DNA of 64,000 bases from an uncultured Spirochaetota bacterium (GCA_937872225.1 CALMRZ010000049.1:1-64000); one strand, 5' to 3'. Numbered from the stretch's first letter, positions 33,245 to 42,727 are shown. Program-made: numbers and translations. Notes: a model not told the origin generated them from the sequence alone.

Positions 33245-34681
33245 ATGGAAAACACGAAATTAACCAACAAGGAGCGGCTGGCCATACCGCCGCAGAAAAT
33301 GCCGGAGCAGGAGCCCTCCGAGCGGATCCATAACGTGAACGAAGTGCCCCTCGGCTTCACCGAGGAGATGGCCGTCGCCGAGGCGGAGCGCTGCCTCCAG
33401 TGCAAGAACGCCCCCTGCGTCAAGGGGTGCCCCGTGGAAGTCAACATCCCGGTTTTCATACAGTTCATCGCCGAGCGGAAGTTCCGCGAAGCCGTGGACG
33501 CCATCAAGGTCACCAACGTCCTCCCCGCCGTGTGCGGCCGCGTGTGCCCGCAGGAGGAGCAGTGCCAGAAGCCGTGCACCGTTGGCAAGAGCCTCAAGTC
33601 AGTGGACAGGGCCGTCCAGATCGGCAAATTGGAGCGCTTCGTGGCTGACTGGGAAATGGCGCAGAACACCGCCGTGACGCCGGAGATAAAGACCGAGACC
33701 GGAAAGAAAATAGCCATCATCGGGTGCGGACCGGCGGGCATCACCGTCGCCGCCGACTGCCGCCGCGAGGGCCACACGGTCACCATCTTCGAAGCCCTGC
33801 ACAAGCCGGGCGGCGTGCTGGCCTACGGAATACCCGAGTTCCGCCTCCCCAAGAAGATCGTGGGCCGCGAGGTGGACAACCTGGTGCGCATGGGCGTCGA
33901 GCTGCGCGCCAACATGGTCATCGGCAAGATATACACCATCGACGAGCTCATGGAAAACGGCTATGACGCCGTGTTCGTGGGCACCGGCGCCGGGCTCCCG
34001 GTGTTCCTGAACATCCCCGGGGAAAACCTGAACGGCGTCTACTCGGCCAACGAGTACCTGACCAGGGCCAACCTGATGCAGGCCTACTCGTTCCCGAATA
34101 CGGCCACGCCCATCGCGCGGTCGAAAAACGTGGCGGTCTTCGGCGGCGGCAACGTCGCCATGGACGCGGCGCGCACCGCCCTGCGCCTTGGCGCGAAGAA
34201 CGTGTACCTGGTCTACCGCCGCTCCCGCGACGAGATGCCGGCCCGGAAAGAGGAGATACACCACGCCGAGGAGGAAGGGGTGCAGATGAACTACCTGCAG
34301 AACCCGGTGCGCTTCATCGGCGACGACAAGGGCTGGGTCAGCGGCGTGGAATGCCTCCTCATGGAGCTGGGCGAGCCTGACGATTCGGGACGGCGCCGGC
34401 CGGTGCCGGTCAAGGGAAGCGAATTCGTCATACCCGTGGACACCTGCATCGTGGCCATAGGGAACGCTTCCAATCCCCTCATCCCGCACACTTCGCCGGA
34501 CATCAAGGTGACCAGGTGGGGCAACATCATTGCCGATGAGGAGACCCTGAAGACGAGCAAGAAGGGCGTCTTTGCCGGCGGCGATATCGTCCTCGGCGCG
34601 GCCACGGTCATCCTGGCCATGGGCCAGGGGCGCAGGGCCGCCCGGGCCATCAACGAGTACCTGGCCACGGGGCAGTGGTAA
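33245..34681 (+). CDS. nfnB: NADPH-binding subunit NfnB (GltA/SudA-like)
   Basis: A 478-residue protein. The N-terminal Cys-rich domain (CLQCKNAPCVKGCPVEVNIP and later CGRVCPQEEQCQKPC) holds two [4Fe-4S] clusters. Two Rossmann domains follow: IIGCGPAGITVAADC with FEALHKPGG for FAD, and VFGGGNVAMDAARTALRLG for NADPH. A C-terminal FAGGDIVLGAATVILAMGQG is the FAD end motif. It is the catalytic partner of NfnA. It can also resemble glutamate synthase small subunit, but the adjacent nfnA decides. The ATG at 33245 has only a distant purine-rich AGAGGA upstream. Confidence 0.9.
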   Translation: MENTKLTNKERLAIPPQKMPEQEPSERIHNVNEVPLGFTEEMAVAEAERCLQCKNAPCVKGCPVEVNIPVFIQFIAERKFREAVDAIKVTNVLPAVCGRVCPQEEQCQKPCTVGKSLKSVDRAVQIGKLERFVADWEMAQNTAVTPEIKTETGKKIAIIGCGPAGITVAADCRREGHTVTIFEALHKPGGVLAYGIPEFRLPKKIVGREVDNLVRMGVELRANMVIGKIYTIDELMENGYDAVFVGTGAGLPVFLNIPGENLNGVYSANEYLTRANLMQAYSFPNTATPIARSKNVAVFGGGNVAMDAARTALRLGAKNVYLVYRRSRDEMPARKEEIHHAEEEGVQMNYLQNPVRFIGDDKGWVSGVECLLMELGEPDDSGRRRPVPVKGSEFVIPVDTCIVAIGNASNPLIPHTSPDIKVTRWGNIIADEETLKTSKKGVFAGGDIVLGAATVILAMGQGRRAARAINEYLATGQW

Positions 34682-34724
34682 TCATATCTGGAATTATCAC
34701 CCGCACACTCAAGGCCAGACATTG

Positions 34725-34754
34725 AAAAACTCCCGATTATTCCGGGAGTTTTTT
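34725..34754 (+). terminator. Rho-independent terminator of nfnAB
   Basis: AACTCCCG (34728-34735) pairs with CGGGAGTT (34743-34750), followed by TTTT; five A precede the stem, so it could work in both directions. It lies 45 bases after the nfnB stop. Confidence 0.85.
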
Positions 34755-34974
34755 ACAATCAGCGCCAGTAGTATTTCCCCGTAATACAGGAACGATGATA
34801 GTCATCAGCATTCAACCGACAGGTTCCCTGTTATCATGGATTGCCGCAAAAAAACCCGCCCTGAAAAGAATTCTTTTTGACAGACGGCACCGGGTAACAT
34901 TTCTTGGTATCTACAGACCCACGCTGCACTGGCATCAATGAATAGCTTACAATTCTTAACACCGAGGTGATTAT

Positions 34975-35169
34975 ATGCTGACAAAAAGCGGAAAAACACT
35001 GGAACAGGTAATAAAGAAGGCCATCGAAGATCATCAGATAACCAACGCCGAGTACGAGGAAATTATACATCTAGCCCACGATGATGGTCACATCGACAAG
35101 CATGAAAAGATACTTCTTCAAGAGCTGAAAAACATGATAGCCGATAAATCGGTGAAACGCGTTCCGTAA
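34975..35169 (+). CDS. small acidic helical protein of unknown function
   Basis: A 64-residue protein with a strong ribosome site (GAGGTGA, five bases upstream) and its own terminator, so it is probably real. It is predicted to be all helix, with ITNAEYEEIIHLAHDDGHIDKHEKILLQEL resembling short TerB-like or EF-hand-like helical repeats. I do not assign a family. It converges on the P-type ATPase gene. Confidence 0.7.
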   Translation: MLTKSGKTLEQVIKKAIEDHQITNAEYEEIIHLAHDDGHIDKHEKILLQELKNMIADKSVKRVP

Positions 35170-35187
35170 GACATAAAAAAAAGCGTC

Positions 35188-35222
35188 AAAGCCGGGCGTT
35201 CAATCATCACCCGGCTTTTTTA
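35188..35222. terminator. bidirectional terminator
   Basis: AAAGCCGGG (35188-35196) pairs with CCCGGCTTT (35210-35218), with TTTTTT after and A-rich sequence before. It serves the small gene ending at 35169 and, in reverse, overlaps the stop codon of the ATPase gene. Confidence 0.85.
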
Positions 35223-37930
35223 TTGCCCCGCCGTCTCAGCAATCCGCCGATCATCTTCTCCATCCCCACCAGGGCATAGATCGCAAAGGCGCATACCATG
35301 ATATAGCCCCACCGCGCAAGAGTAATCGGGGCGCTGTTAAAAAGAGTATTCATCGCGGGGACATAGGTAAATCCAAGCTGGAGAAGCGCCATGGCGGCAA
35401 CGCCGGCGAAAAGGAGCGGGTTGGAGAAAAACCCCACTCTGAATATCGACTCGGTGAGGGACCGGCAGTTGAAAAGATACAGAAGCTCACCCATGACGAA
35501 GACATTCACCGCCGCCGTCCGGGCGACCGCCAGGTTCCCCGTCGCCGACATTTCAAGCTCGAAAAGGCCGAAGGCCCCCGCGAGCAGAAGCGCGCCCACC
35601 AGCATGATACGGAATATCAGCGCGCCGGTTATGATCGGCGAAGCGGGATCGCGGGGCGGCCGCGTCATAAGCCCCGGCTCCTTCGGCTCGAAGGCGAGCA
35701 TGAGCCCGAGCAGGACGGCGGTGGTCATGTTGATCCAGAGGATCTGCACCGGCAGGACCGGCATGGCGACGCCGGCGAAAATGGCCGCGAGTATCACCAG
35801 GCCCTCCCCCAGGTTCGTGGGGATGGTCCAGACGATGAATTTCGTGATATTATCGAAGACGCCGCGGCCCTCCTCCACGGCGGCCTCTATGGTGGCGAAA
35901 TTGTCGTCCGTGAGGAGCATGTCCGCGGCCTCGCGGGCCACCTCGGTGCCGGCGACCCCCATGGCGATGCCGATGTCGGCGGTCTTGAGCGCCGGCGCGT
36001 CATTCACGCCGTCGCCGGTCATGGCGACCACGTGCCCCCGGTCCTGGAGCGCGTCCACCAGGCGCAGCTTCTGTTCCGGAGTAACGCGGGCGAACACCGC
36101 AATGTCCTCGATCCGGCCGGACAGGGCTTCATCGCTCAGGGCTTCGATCTCCGCCCCGGCCATTGCCCCCGCCGGAGCCGCCGGGTTGGTGTCCCCCGCC
36201 AGGATGCCCAGTCGCCCGGCAATGGACCGGGCCGTGGACAGGTGGTCGCCGGTGATCATCTTCACGGCGATACCCGCCCGCTGGCAGGCCTTTACCGCCG
36301 CAAGGGCCTCGGGACGCGGCGGGTCTATCATGCCCTGGAGCCCGAGGAGCGTCATGCCGGCAAGGGCATCCCGGGCGAGGCCCTCGCCGCCGTTCAATTT
36401 CTTCCCGGCGAAAGCTATGACCCTGAGTCCCTGTCCGGCCATCAATTCGGCCTCCGCCGTCACGGCGCCGGCGTCGAGGGACGTCCCGGACCCGTCGGAG
36501 GCCATGGCGGTGCCGCAGAAACCGAGGACGACCTCGATGGCCCCCTTGACATAGATCTGAGGCCCGCCGCCGGCTTCATGGAGGGTCGCCATGAACTGGT
36601 TCTGCGATTCGAAGGGTATGACGTCTTTCCGCGGCATCGACTTCTTCAAGGCGCCGGTATCGACGCCGCCCTTGACTGCCGCCGTGATAAGAGCTATCTC
36701 CGTCGGATCGCCGTGGACCGTCCACGAGCCTTCGGTATTTCTCAGGTCGCTGTCGTTGCACAGGAGCCCGGCGACAAGGCATTCCCGGAGCGCCTGCTCC
36801 CGGTCGACATCAGCGGCAGAACCGCCGCGGAGTATGGAACCCTCGGGGACATAGCCGATGCCGGTCACCTCGTACCGCGCGCCGCCGGCGTACAACGCCT
36901 GCACCGTCATCTGGTTCTGCGTGAGGGTGCCGGTCTTGTCGGAGCAGATCACGGTGGTGCTTCCCAGGGTCTCGACCGCGGGAAGGCGCCGGATCACGGC
37001 CCTGCGGCGCGCCATGCGGGACACGCCGATGGCAAGGCTGATGGTCAGGGCGGCGGGCAGTCCCTCGGGAATGGCGCCCACGGCAAGGGCCACGGCGGAC
37101 ATGAACATGTCGATGGCCGGCTCCCCCCGCCACACGCCGACGGCAAAGGTCGCGCCGGCCAGCACCAGGATCAGGAAAAGGAGCAGCCTGCTGAAGCGCG
37201 CCATTTTCTTCGTCAGCGGCGTCTGCAGGTCCGGGGCTGCGGCGATGAGTCCCGATATGGCGCCCACCTCGGTGCGGTCGCCGGTGGCCGTGACGATCCC
37301 TTCGGCCTGGCCGTAAGTGACCAGGGACGACGCGAAGGCCATGTTGCGGCGGTCCGCCAGGGTCGTGTCCTTCGGCAGGGCCTCCGCTATTTTGTCGACG
37401 GGGAGGGACTCGCCGGTCAGGGCGGATTCATCGGCGCGGAACTCTTTCACGGAAAAGAGGCGCATGTCCGCGGGCACCTTGTCGCCCGACTGGAGAAAAA
37501 CGATGTCACCGGGGACGACGTCCGAAGCGTCCACCCGCTCGCGCACGCCCGCGCGCAGCACCGTGGCCACGGTCCTGACGGTTCCCGCCAGGGCCTCAAT
37601 GGCTGAAACCGCCTTCGCCTCCTGTAAAAACCCGATTATGGCATTGACCAGGACCACACCGAAGATGACGCTTGAGTCGACCCATTCTCCAAGGACCCCG
37701 GTAACGATGCCGGCGGCAATGAGGATGTAGACCAGGGGCTGATGGAACTGCAGGAGGAAACGGACCAGGGGCCCCTTCCCTTTTTTCGGGGTGAGGACGT
37801 TCGGCCCGAAATGCTCAAGCCGGCGCTTGTGCTCATGCACATCGAGGCCGCGGACGGTGTCGGTCCCCAGGAGGCCGGCCGCCTCCGCAGGGTCAATATG
37901 ATGCCAGTGTTTGCCTATGATTGTTTCCAT
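35207..37930 (-). CDS. P2-type cation-transporting ATPase
   Basis: A 907-residue pump with an N-terminal cation-ATPase domain, TGES in the actuator domain, the phosphorylation motif SDKTGTLTQNQM, MTGDGVNDAPALK in the hinge, and about ten membrane helices. The fourth helix has IPEGLPAALT, shared with calcium and sodium pumps. In the sixth helix, LWINMTTA aligns with the calcium-site LWVNLVTD, so the key Asp is replaced by Ala. Calcium is therefore uncertain as substrate; sodium, magnesium or H+ are alternatives. It stands alone, ending at a shared terminator. Confidence 0.88.
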   Translation of the reverse strand: METIIGKHWHHIDPAEAAGLLGTDTVRGLDVHEHKRRLEHFGPNVLTPKKGKGPLVRFLLQFHQPLVYILIAAGIVTGVLGEWVDSSVIFGVVLVNAIIGFLQEAKAVSAIEALAGTVRTVATVLRAGVRERVDASDVVPGDIVFLQSGDKVPADMRLFSVKEFRADESALTGESLPVDKIAEALPKDTTLADRRNMAFASSLVTYGQAEGIVTATGDRTEVGAISGLIAAAPDLQTPLTKKMARFSRLLLFLILVLAGATFAVGVWRGEPAIDMFMSAVALAVGAIPEGLPAALTISLAIGVSRMARRRAVIRRLPAVETLGSTTVICSDKTGTLTQNQMTVQALYAGGARYEVTGIGYVPEGSILRGGSAADVDREQALRECLVAGLLCNDSDLRNTEGSWTVHGDPTEIALITAAVKGGVDTGALKKSMPRKDVIPFESQNQFMATLHEAGGGPQIYVKGAIEVVLGFCGTAMASDGSGTSLDAGAVTAEAELMAGQGLRVIAFAGKKLNGGEGLARDALAGMTLLGLQGMIDPPRPEALAAVKACQRAGIAVKMITGDHLSTARSIAGRLGILAGDTNPAAPAGAMAGAEIEALSDEALSGRIEDIAVFARVTPEQKLRLVDALQDRGHVVAMTGDGVNDAPALKTADIGIAMGVAGTEVAREAADMLLTDDNFATIEAAVEEGRGVFDNITKFIVWTIPTNLGEGLVILAAIFAGVAMPVLPVQILWINMTTAVLLGLMLAFEPKEPGLMTRPPRDPASPIITGALIFRIMLVGALLLAGAFGLFELEMSATGNLAVARTAAVNVFVMGELLYLFNCRSLTESIFRVGFFSNPLLFAGVAAMALLQLGFTYVPAMNTLFNSAPITLARWGYIMVCAFAIYALVGMEKMIGGLLRRRGNKKAG

Positions 37931-37983
37931 TACGTTACCCTTAGTATTATTTCTTCGACGAGTAGAACCTTCGGCCTCTCCTG

Positions 37984-39348
37984 CTACTTTGATTGTTTTT
38001 TTAAATAGGACCCGATCGCCTTCCGCTGCGCCGGCTCGATCCTGTCAAAGGCCATGCCCTGAACGTCAAAAATCTTGTTACCCTCTTCACTGATGCCGAT
38101 CGACATGAAGGAAAAAACCGCCAGTTTCTTCGCTACGGTGTTTTTCTTTTTGTCCCTGTATTTTACCTCGATTTCAAAGGCGTCCTTGCCCATTTGGTAG
38201 GCGATATCGGCAAGCTGCTTCATCTTCCGCGGGTCCTTGCCGGATATGTTCAGGGCCACATCGATGCTGTACTCGCTCTCCCTGACCTCCGGCCTGGTCC
38301 AGCCGGTCACCGGCATCCGCAGCTCGATGCTTTTCGCGTCGATGCCGCTGATATCGATGCTCGTTGACGGTATCGAAAAGGACATGCTGAGCTCAATATA
38401 ATTGTTCGCGCCGCCCCGGTAGGTGCCCATGGTCAGCACCACGGTGCCGCTCATGCCGATCAGCCGTTTCTCGTATTCGAGGAGCACGGCGGCCTTCTTG
38501 AGGGCCGCCGCCGAATCGGCAAGCTCGCGGTCGGTCACCTCCTTTATCTCCTTGTTCAGGATGCTTATCGAGGGGCCGCCCCCCAGGGAGGCCGTCATGG
38601 TCAGCTTTTCCAGGGCGAGGGACCTGATCTCCTCCTTCCCGTTGCCGGGGTTCTTGAATTTGATCTCCACCGGCGCGGCACGGTGCTCGAGGAAATAGAC
38701 AATGTCGTCGACATAGTGCGGGGACGCCATGTTCTTGGGATCGATGGTTTCGCCCATCATGATCAGGTTCGCCAGGCCCGACTTGGTTATACGGGGCTTT
38801 ATCCATCCCTTTTTGGGGAGCTTCATCTGGATCGAATCTATCTCGATGGTGGGATCATTGATCATGATCATGATGGTGGTCGTGAGGTTATAGAACCGGT
38901 TGCCGCTGGTCATGGCGGAGGCGATGATCGTGAAGGTGCTGAACAGGTTCTTCTCCACGAATTTCGAAAGGCGCCGGCTGAAGGCGTCATCAAGCTTTTC
39001 GCTCGACACCTCGGCCTCGATCTCCACGGAATAGACGCCATCCTCGGTCTTTTCCTTGAGTATCTTGTAATTTTTCACGAACCCTGACGATTCGCTCAGG
39101 ATCTTATTATAGGTCATCTCAAAGTTCTCGACCTTGGATTTTGCCTTTATGTACACACCCACGGCCTTCTGCAGCGTATTCTTGAAAGCTTCGGTAAGGG
39201 CGTCGCTCTTGGCCTTGGGCAGGTCGTTGTTCACGATGAGGGCCTCGCCCCGCCCCTTGTATTTCGGGGCGTCCTCTCCCCCTGAAACGGCGGAAAACAC
39301 AAGCGCGGATACAATAACAGCCATCATTACAGACACGGTTTTTTTCAT
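37984..39348 (-). CDS. exported protein with FlgT-N-like domain
   Basis: A 454-residue protein with an N-terminal signal peptide (MKKTVSVMMAVIVSALVFSAVSG). The region from about residue 30 to 125 (GRGEALIVNNDLPKAKSDAL, then KAVGVYIKAKSKVEN and SSGFVKNYKIL) matches the FlgT N-terminal / LPP20-like alpha-beta domain found in flagellar and surface proteins. The rest appears to alternate strands with helices and has no catalytic motif. It is probably periplasmic or outer-membrane-associated. AAGGA eight bases upstream supports the ATG at 39348. The gene lies 53 bases upstream of the ATPase gene on the same strand. Confidence 0.72.
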   Translation of the reverse strand: MKKTVSVMMAVIVSALVFSAVSGGEDAPKYKGRGEALIVNNDLPKAKSDALTEAFKNTLQKAVGVYIKAKSKVENFEMTYNKILSESSGFVKNYKILKEKTEDGVYSVEIEAEVSSEKLDDAFSRRLSKFVEKNLFSTFTIIASAMTSGNRFYNLTTTIMIMINDPTIEIDSIQMKLPKKGWIKPRITKSGLANLIMMGETIDPKNMASPHYVDDIVYFLEHRAAPVEIKFKNPGNGKEEIRSLALEKLTMTASLGGGPSISILNKEIKEVTDRELADSAAALKKAAVLLEYEKRLIGMSGTVVLTMGTYRGGANNYIELSMSFSIPSTSIDISGIDAKSIELRMPVTGWTRPEVRESEYSIDVALNISGKDPRKMKQLADIAYQMGKDAFEIEVKYRDKKKNTVAKKLAVFSFMSIGISEEGNKIFDVQGMAFDRIEPAQRKAIGSYLKKQSK

Positions 39349-39819
39349 ATGGATATCCTTGAATTCTTACATCGCATTGTATTAACACGAGTATCAGGAT
39401 GATTGCAGTTTATCAAGTTAAAAAATATCCCCTTCCCTCATCCTGGGCACAAATTATATTTCAATCCATTTTTCCCGTACCCCCCCTGTCCCTAAAGGGG
39501 GCACGACTGCATGTAATTATTACATCTGTCATCGCGAGGAGTGAAACGACTGACCGATCTGGCAATTGAACCCACTAACGGGATATGGGCTCAATTGCAT
39601 TCTTAAGAAAGACACGATTGCTTCGCTGCGTCCACAATGACATGCCAGCTTCATCAATCGCGTCCATTGTCCGTATTAATATTGACAAAACCGGACGGCC
39701 CCCCCATCCTTATTATGATTATGCGTTCACCATGCCGGCGCATGAAGGTACGCCGTCGCACCATATAAATAAAGATACAATCCAAGACCGGGACTGCATC
39801 CATAAACAAGAAGGTTACC
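39349..39819. other. intergenic region with repeat remnants
   Basis: About 470 bases between divergent genes. It contains a CCCCCC/GGGGG hairpin near 39478-39502 and the MITE-like element at 39527-39642. No credible reading frame of its own. Confidence 0.5.
39527..39642. repeat. MITE-like repeat of the TGTCAT-GCGAGGAG family
   Basis: The left end TGTCATCGCGAGGAGTGAAA and the inverse of the right end (TGTCATTGTGGACGCAGCGA) are degenerate inverted copies. Inside lies a second inverted repeat, CAATTGAACCC (39563-39573) with GGGCTCAATTG (39587-39597). Elements with such TGTCATTGCGAGGAGCGAAGC ends and GATTGCTTCG are widely dispersed in genomes of uncultured anaerobes. Confidence 0.7.
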
Positions 39820-40935
39820 ATGAACTACAACAATGCCGCATACCGGAAGCTGGCGAAAAAATTCAGCCTCGAGGCCATGATAGGACCCGACGAAAGCGAA
39901 TCGCTCCTGCTGGAACTCCTCGTCCACTGCTTCACCATCGAGGAAGCCGAGCTGGCCGCCCATCTTCCCTTTTTTTATAAGACCCATACGCTGGAAAAGG
40001 TCGCCCGCACGGCGGGCAAAGATCCGTCAGACATCAGGCCGCTCCTTGACGCCATGGTTTCCCGGGGCGTGATCCGCGGCCGCGGCAGGGGCTACGCCCT
40101 CCTCCCCATCCTGCCCGGCATGTTCGAGAACGTGCTCATGGACAACCACGATACGCCGTGGCACCGGGAGTTCGCCCGCATCGCCAACCGGCTCTATGAA
40201 ACGGGATATGTCAGGAAATACCTGGAGCACCCGACACGGGTCGTGCGGAGCGTCCCCCTGAACCTGGAGCAGGGCCCAGCCGGGACGGCCATTGACCCGG
40301 ACCGGGTCGAGCAGATGATCCGCTCCCACGACCTGATGGCGGTGCTCAACAACTGCCAGTGCCGCCATGCCCGTCACCTGGAGGGACATGAGTGCAGGCG
40401 CGCCGATCGACTCGACGGGTGCTTTGCCTTCGGGAATATCGCGACACTGTACATAGACCGCGGCGCGGCCAAAGCGTTCGACCGCGACTCCATGCGCTCC
40501 ATCGTGAAGGACCGCATCAGCAAGAACCTGACCTTTTTCGCCGGCAATGTCGCGGCCGGGAGCGCGAACCAGATCTGCACCTGCTGCGACTGCTGCTGTC
40601 ACATGCTGGGGCAGATCATCGGCGTTGATCCGGGCCTGATCGTCACCACGCCCAAGTTCCGCGCCGTCGTGGACGAAGCGCGGTGCACCGACTGCGCCAG
40701 GTGCCTGGCGTCGTGCAACCTCCGGGCCCATACCATGGAGGGAAAGCGTCACCGCTACGACCCGGCCCGCTGCGTCGGCTGCGGCCTCTGCGTGAGGGCC
40801 TGCCCGGCCGCTGCCATCGACATGGTCGAGGCGGACGGATACCGGAAGCCGGCGGCGGACCTAAAGCGACTGGCCATCAGGCTCGCCCCGGCGAAGATGC
40901 TGGCCGTGATAAAGGGAAAGCTCGTCCGAAAATAA
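39820..40935 (+). CDS. Cys-rich ferredoxin-type protein with N-terminal helical domain
   Basis: A 371-residue protein. Residues 1-110 are helical with a winged-helix-like pattern (EEAELAAHLPF, DIRPLLDAMVSRGVI). The middle has the unusual clusters NNCQCRHARHLEGHEC and ICTCCDCCCHML. The C-terminus has two classic [4Fe-4S] motifs, CTDCARCLASCN and CVGCGLCVRACP. It probably carries three or more Fe-S clusters and transfers electrons or senses redox state in the cytoplasm; the substrate is unknown. AAGG lies just before the ATG. It is transcribed alone, with a convergent hydrolase downstream. Confidence 0.78.
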   Translation: MNYNNAAYRKLAKKFSLEAMIGPDESESLLLELLVHCFTIEEAELAAHLPFFYKTHTLEKVARTAGKDPSDIRPLLDAMVSRGVIRGRGRGYALLPILPGMFENVLMDNHDTPWHREFARIANRLYETGYVRKYLEHPTRVVRSVPLNLEQGPAGTAIDPDRVEQMIRSHDLMAVLNNCQCRHARHLEGHECRRADRLDGCFAFGNIATLYIDRGAAKAFDRDSMRSIVKDRISKNLTFFAGNVAAGSANQICTCCDCCCHMLGQIIGVDPGLIVTTPKFRAVVDEARCTDCARCLASCNLRAHTMEGKRHRYDPARCVGCGLCVRACPAAAIDMVEADGYRKPAADLKRLAIRLAPAKMLAVIKGKLVRK

Positions 40936-40962
40936 AAGGACACGGCTGTCACCTCCGTGTCC
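40927..40962 (-). terminator. terminator of the alpha/beta-hydrolase gene
   Basis: On the minus strand GGACACGG (complement of 40955-40962) pairs with CCGTGTCC (complement of 40938-40945), followed by TTTTATTTT. It lies 34 bases after the hydrolase stop and may also slow plus-strand transcripts from 39820. Confidence 0.7.
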
Positions 40963-40995
40963 CTGTTCCGCCGGAAAATTGTTGCCGGCCCCGGC

Positions 40996-42642
40996 CTACC
41001 GCCGCGTACGCCTCCGGCGCCCCAGCTGAATTACGCCTAAGACAGCCGCGCCCATGATGGCCAGCTCAAGCCATGAAGAGGCCGAAACCGTCCCGCCCGT
41101 CGTCGAGGCGTTGGCCGCGCTGCCGCATCCGGCGCCGGAAGCGGCAATGCTTGACAACAGGGGGGCCAGATAATTCCCAGTATCATTTCCACTGTTGTCT
41201 GCCGCAGTGCCGCCGCTGCCGGTGGAATTATCCTCGACCTCATCAGCACCGGCATCTTCAGGCTTCTGGGCGTTAAGCGCCGCCAGCCATTTCCCGATGA
41301 GGGGATAGGCGACACATGATGTCGCGTAGCCGCACACCACGTCCGCATGGGCCGTGCCGGGTATCTGGTGCCATTCGTCGAGGCGGTGGGGCGTCTTCTT
41401 CCCGTAGACGTCCCTGATGATTTCCCGCGCGTCCACCAGTGCACCCCGGTCAGAGAATATGGAAAAGGCCGGCGAGGTGATCCTCGCCATGTTCGCATCG
41501 TCGTCGTAATAATAATATCCGTCATTGCCGCGGTCAGGCTCCGGTCCCTCGACCAGGTACCTGTTTTCCGGGCCGTTCCTCCAGTCCTCCCGCATCGCGT
41601 TGTGGAGAGAATTATCGCCGAACTCGGTGAGGGCCCGCAGGTAGGTGCTGGAAACACAGTAGCGCGCGAAATAATCAGCCACATGGACATCCGTGTTTTC
41701 AGGTACCCATATATCAAGGAACCCGAATAGATCCAGTTCCTTCGAATAAAGCCAGTCAGGGTATGAGGCGTATATCAGATGCAGATAATCAACAATCCCG
41801 AAGATTGCCTCAATGGCCTCTCCGCCCAGAAGGGTATGCCCCAGAAGGGGATTGACGATGTTTACCATGATCCCGTCAAAATCGAGATATATGGGGTATC
41901 CCGTGATTTTCCAGATTGCGTAATAGTCAATCATTTTCGGAAGCGGCGGGATTCCGCCCGGATCAAGGAGCAGGAGTCCCCTGACGTCGCGGTTCCGCTG
42001 CTTCGCAATTTCCGGATCAGCCTTGACATGGGGAATATAATCCCCGCCCATCTCTGATGCGTCAATGTAAATCCCCTGCATGAAATTGTGACAGACCCTG
42101 CCGCCGGTGCTATGGCCCCCGATAACCAGGGCCTTACCTGTCGCAGATCGCACGAGACGGACACAGGCCGGGACATCCAGCGCAGCCCACACGTCAAGGT
42201 TCGTGTACACCGAGCCTTTCTCGCTTTTACAGTCACCACGGCCGACACCGCGATAATTGGCGAACCAGGGGTCATATCCCTGGAGCCAGAGGTAATGGGC
42301 TATGCTGTAGTAGAGCATGGGGTCTTCGGCAATATAGGGATCGCCCTTGGCCCACTCCGCCAGGGGCTCCGGCAGCTTCATATTCTTGTAATCAGATTTC
42401 CGGCCCTCCGGCGTGTACATCATGAACTGGTTCATGTTGGCAACGATCCCGGGGAACAGCAGGACCGGCTGCCCGTTCGAATTGAATTGTGCGCTGGTTG
42501 ACGGCCTGTACCGCTTTACTTTAAGATTGATGCCGTCGTCGGTAACCGCTGTAAACACTCCGTCCTCAGCGCCTGCATTCATTGGGAAAAACAGAGATAG
42601 GATGAAACAGATGCTTGCCAGAATTAAAAACAGTTTACCCAT
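40996..42642 (-). CDS. exported alpha/beta hydrolase with C-terminal sorting tail
   Basis: A 548-residue protein with a signal peptide (MGKLFLILASICFILSLFFP, cut near NAGA-ED). The hydrolase core has GHSTGG with the nucleophile Ser, preceded by a lid-like region and followed by possible Asp (FSDRGALVD) and His (GTAHADV) residues. This suits a lipase or esterase. The C-terminus is a low-complexity Asn/Thr/Gly linker, then GAGCGSA, a hydrophobic helix and a basic end (GRRRRTRR), the layout of CTERM-type sorting signals such as MYXO- or Synerg-CTERM. It is thus likely surface-anchored or processed by a rhombosortase-like enzyme. GGAGG precedes the ATG. Confidence 0.8.
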   Translation of the reverse strand: MGKLFLILASICFILSLFFPMNAGAEDGVFTAVTDDGINLKVKRYRPSTSAQFNSNGQPVLLFPGIVANMNQFMMYTPEGRKSDYKNMKLPEPLAEWAKGDPYIAEDPMLYYSIAHYLWLQGYDPWFANYRGVGRGDCKSEKGSVYTNLDVWAALDVPACVRLVRSATGKALVIGGHSTGGRVCHNFMQGIYIDASEMGGDYIPHVKADPEIAKQRNRDVRGLLLLDPGGIPPLPKMIDYYAIWKITGYPIYLDFDGIMVNIVNPLLGHTLLGGEAIEAIFGIVDYLHLIYASYPDWLYSKELDLFGFLDIWVPENTDVHVADYFARYCVSSTYLRALTEFGDNSLHNAMREDWRNGPENRYLVEGPEPDRGNDGYYYYDDDANMARITSPAFSIFSDRGALVDAREIIRDVYGKKTPHRLDEWHQIPGTAHADVVCGYATSCVAYPLIGKWLAALNAQKPEDAGADEVEDNSTGSGGTAADNSGNDTGNYLAPLLSSIAASGAGCGSAANASTTGGTVSASSWLELAIMGAAVLGVIQLGRRRRTRR

Positions 42643-42691
42643 TATTATCTTTCCTCCATGTCATCGGCATCTATTTTTACACATGTAACAA

Positions 42692-42720
42692 TGTTTAGCT
42701 CCTCTATTTATTTATGTCAA
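42692..42720 (-). promoter_or_regulatory. promoter of the hydrolase gene
   Basis: On the minus strand TTGACA (complement of 42715-42720) is followed by a 17-base spacer and TAAACA (complement of 42692-42697). The start would be near 42685, about 43 bases before the ATG. Confidence 0.6.
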
Positions 42721-42727
42721 TATAAAT

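Noticed and set aside
36032-37606. 524-codon open frame on the plus strand
   Set aside because: Antisense shadow of the P-type ATPase, which has all its motifs on the minus strand.
39585-39980. 131-residue plus-strand frame
   Set aside because: It spans the MITE-like repeat and runs out of frame into the ferredoxin-type gene; no ribosome site.
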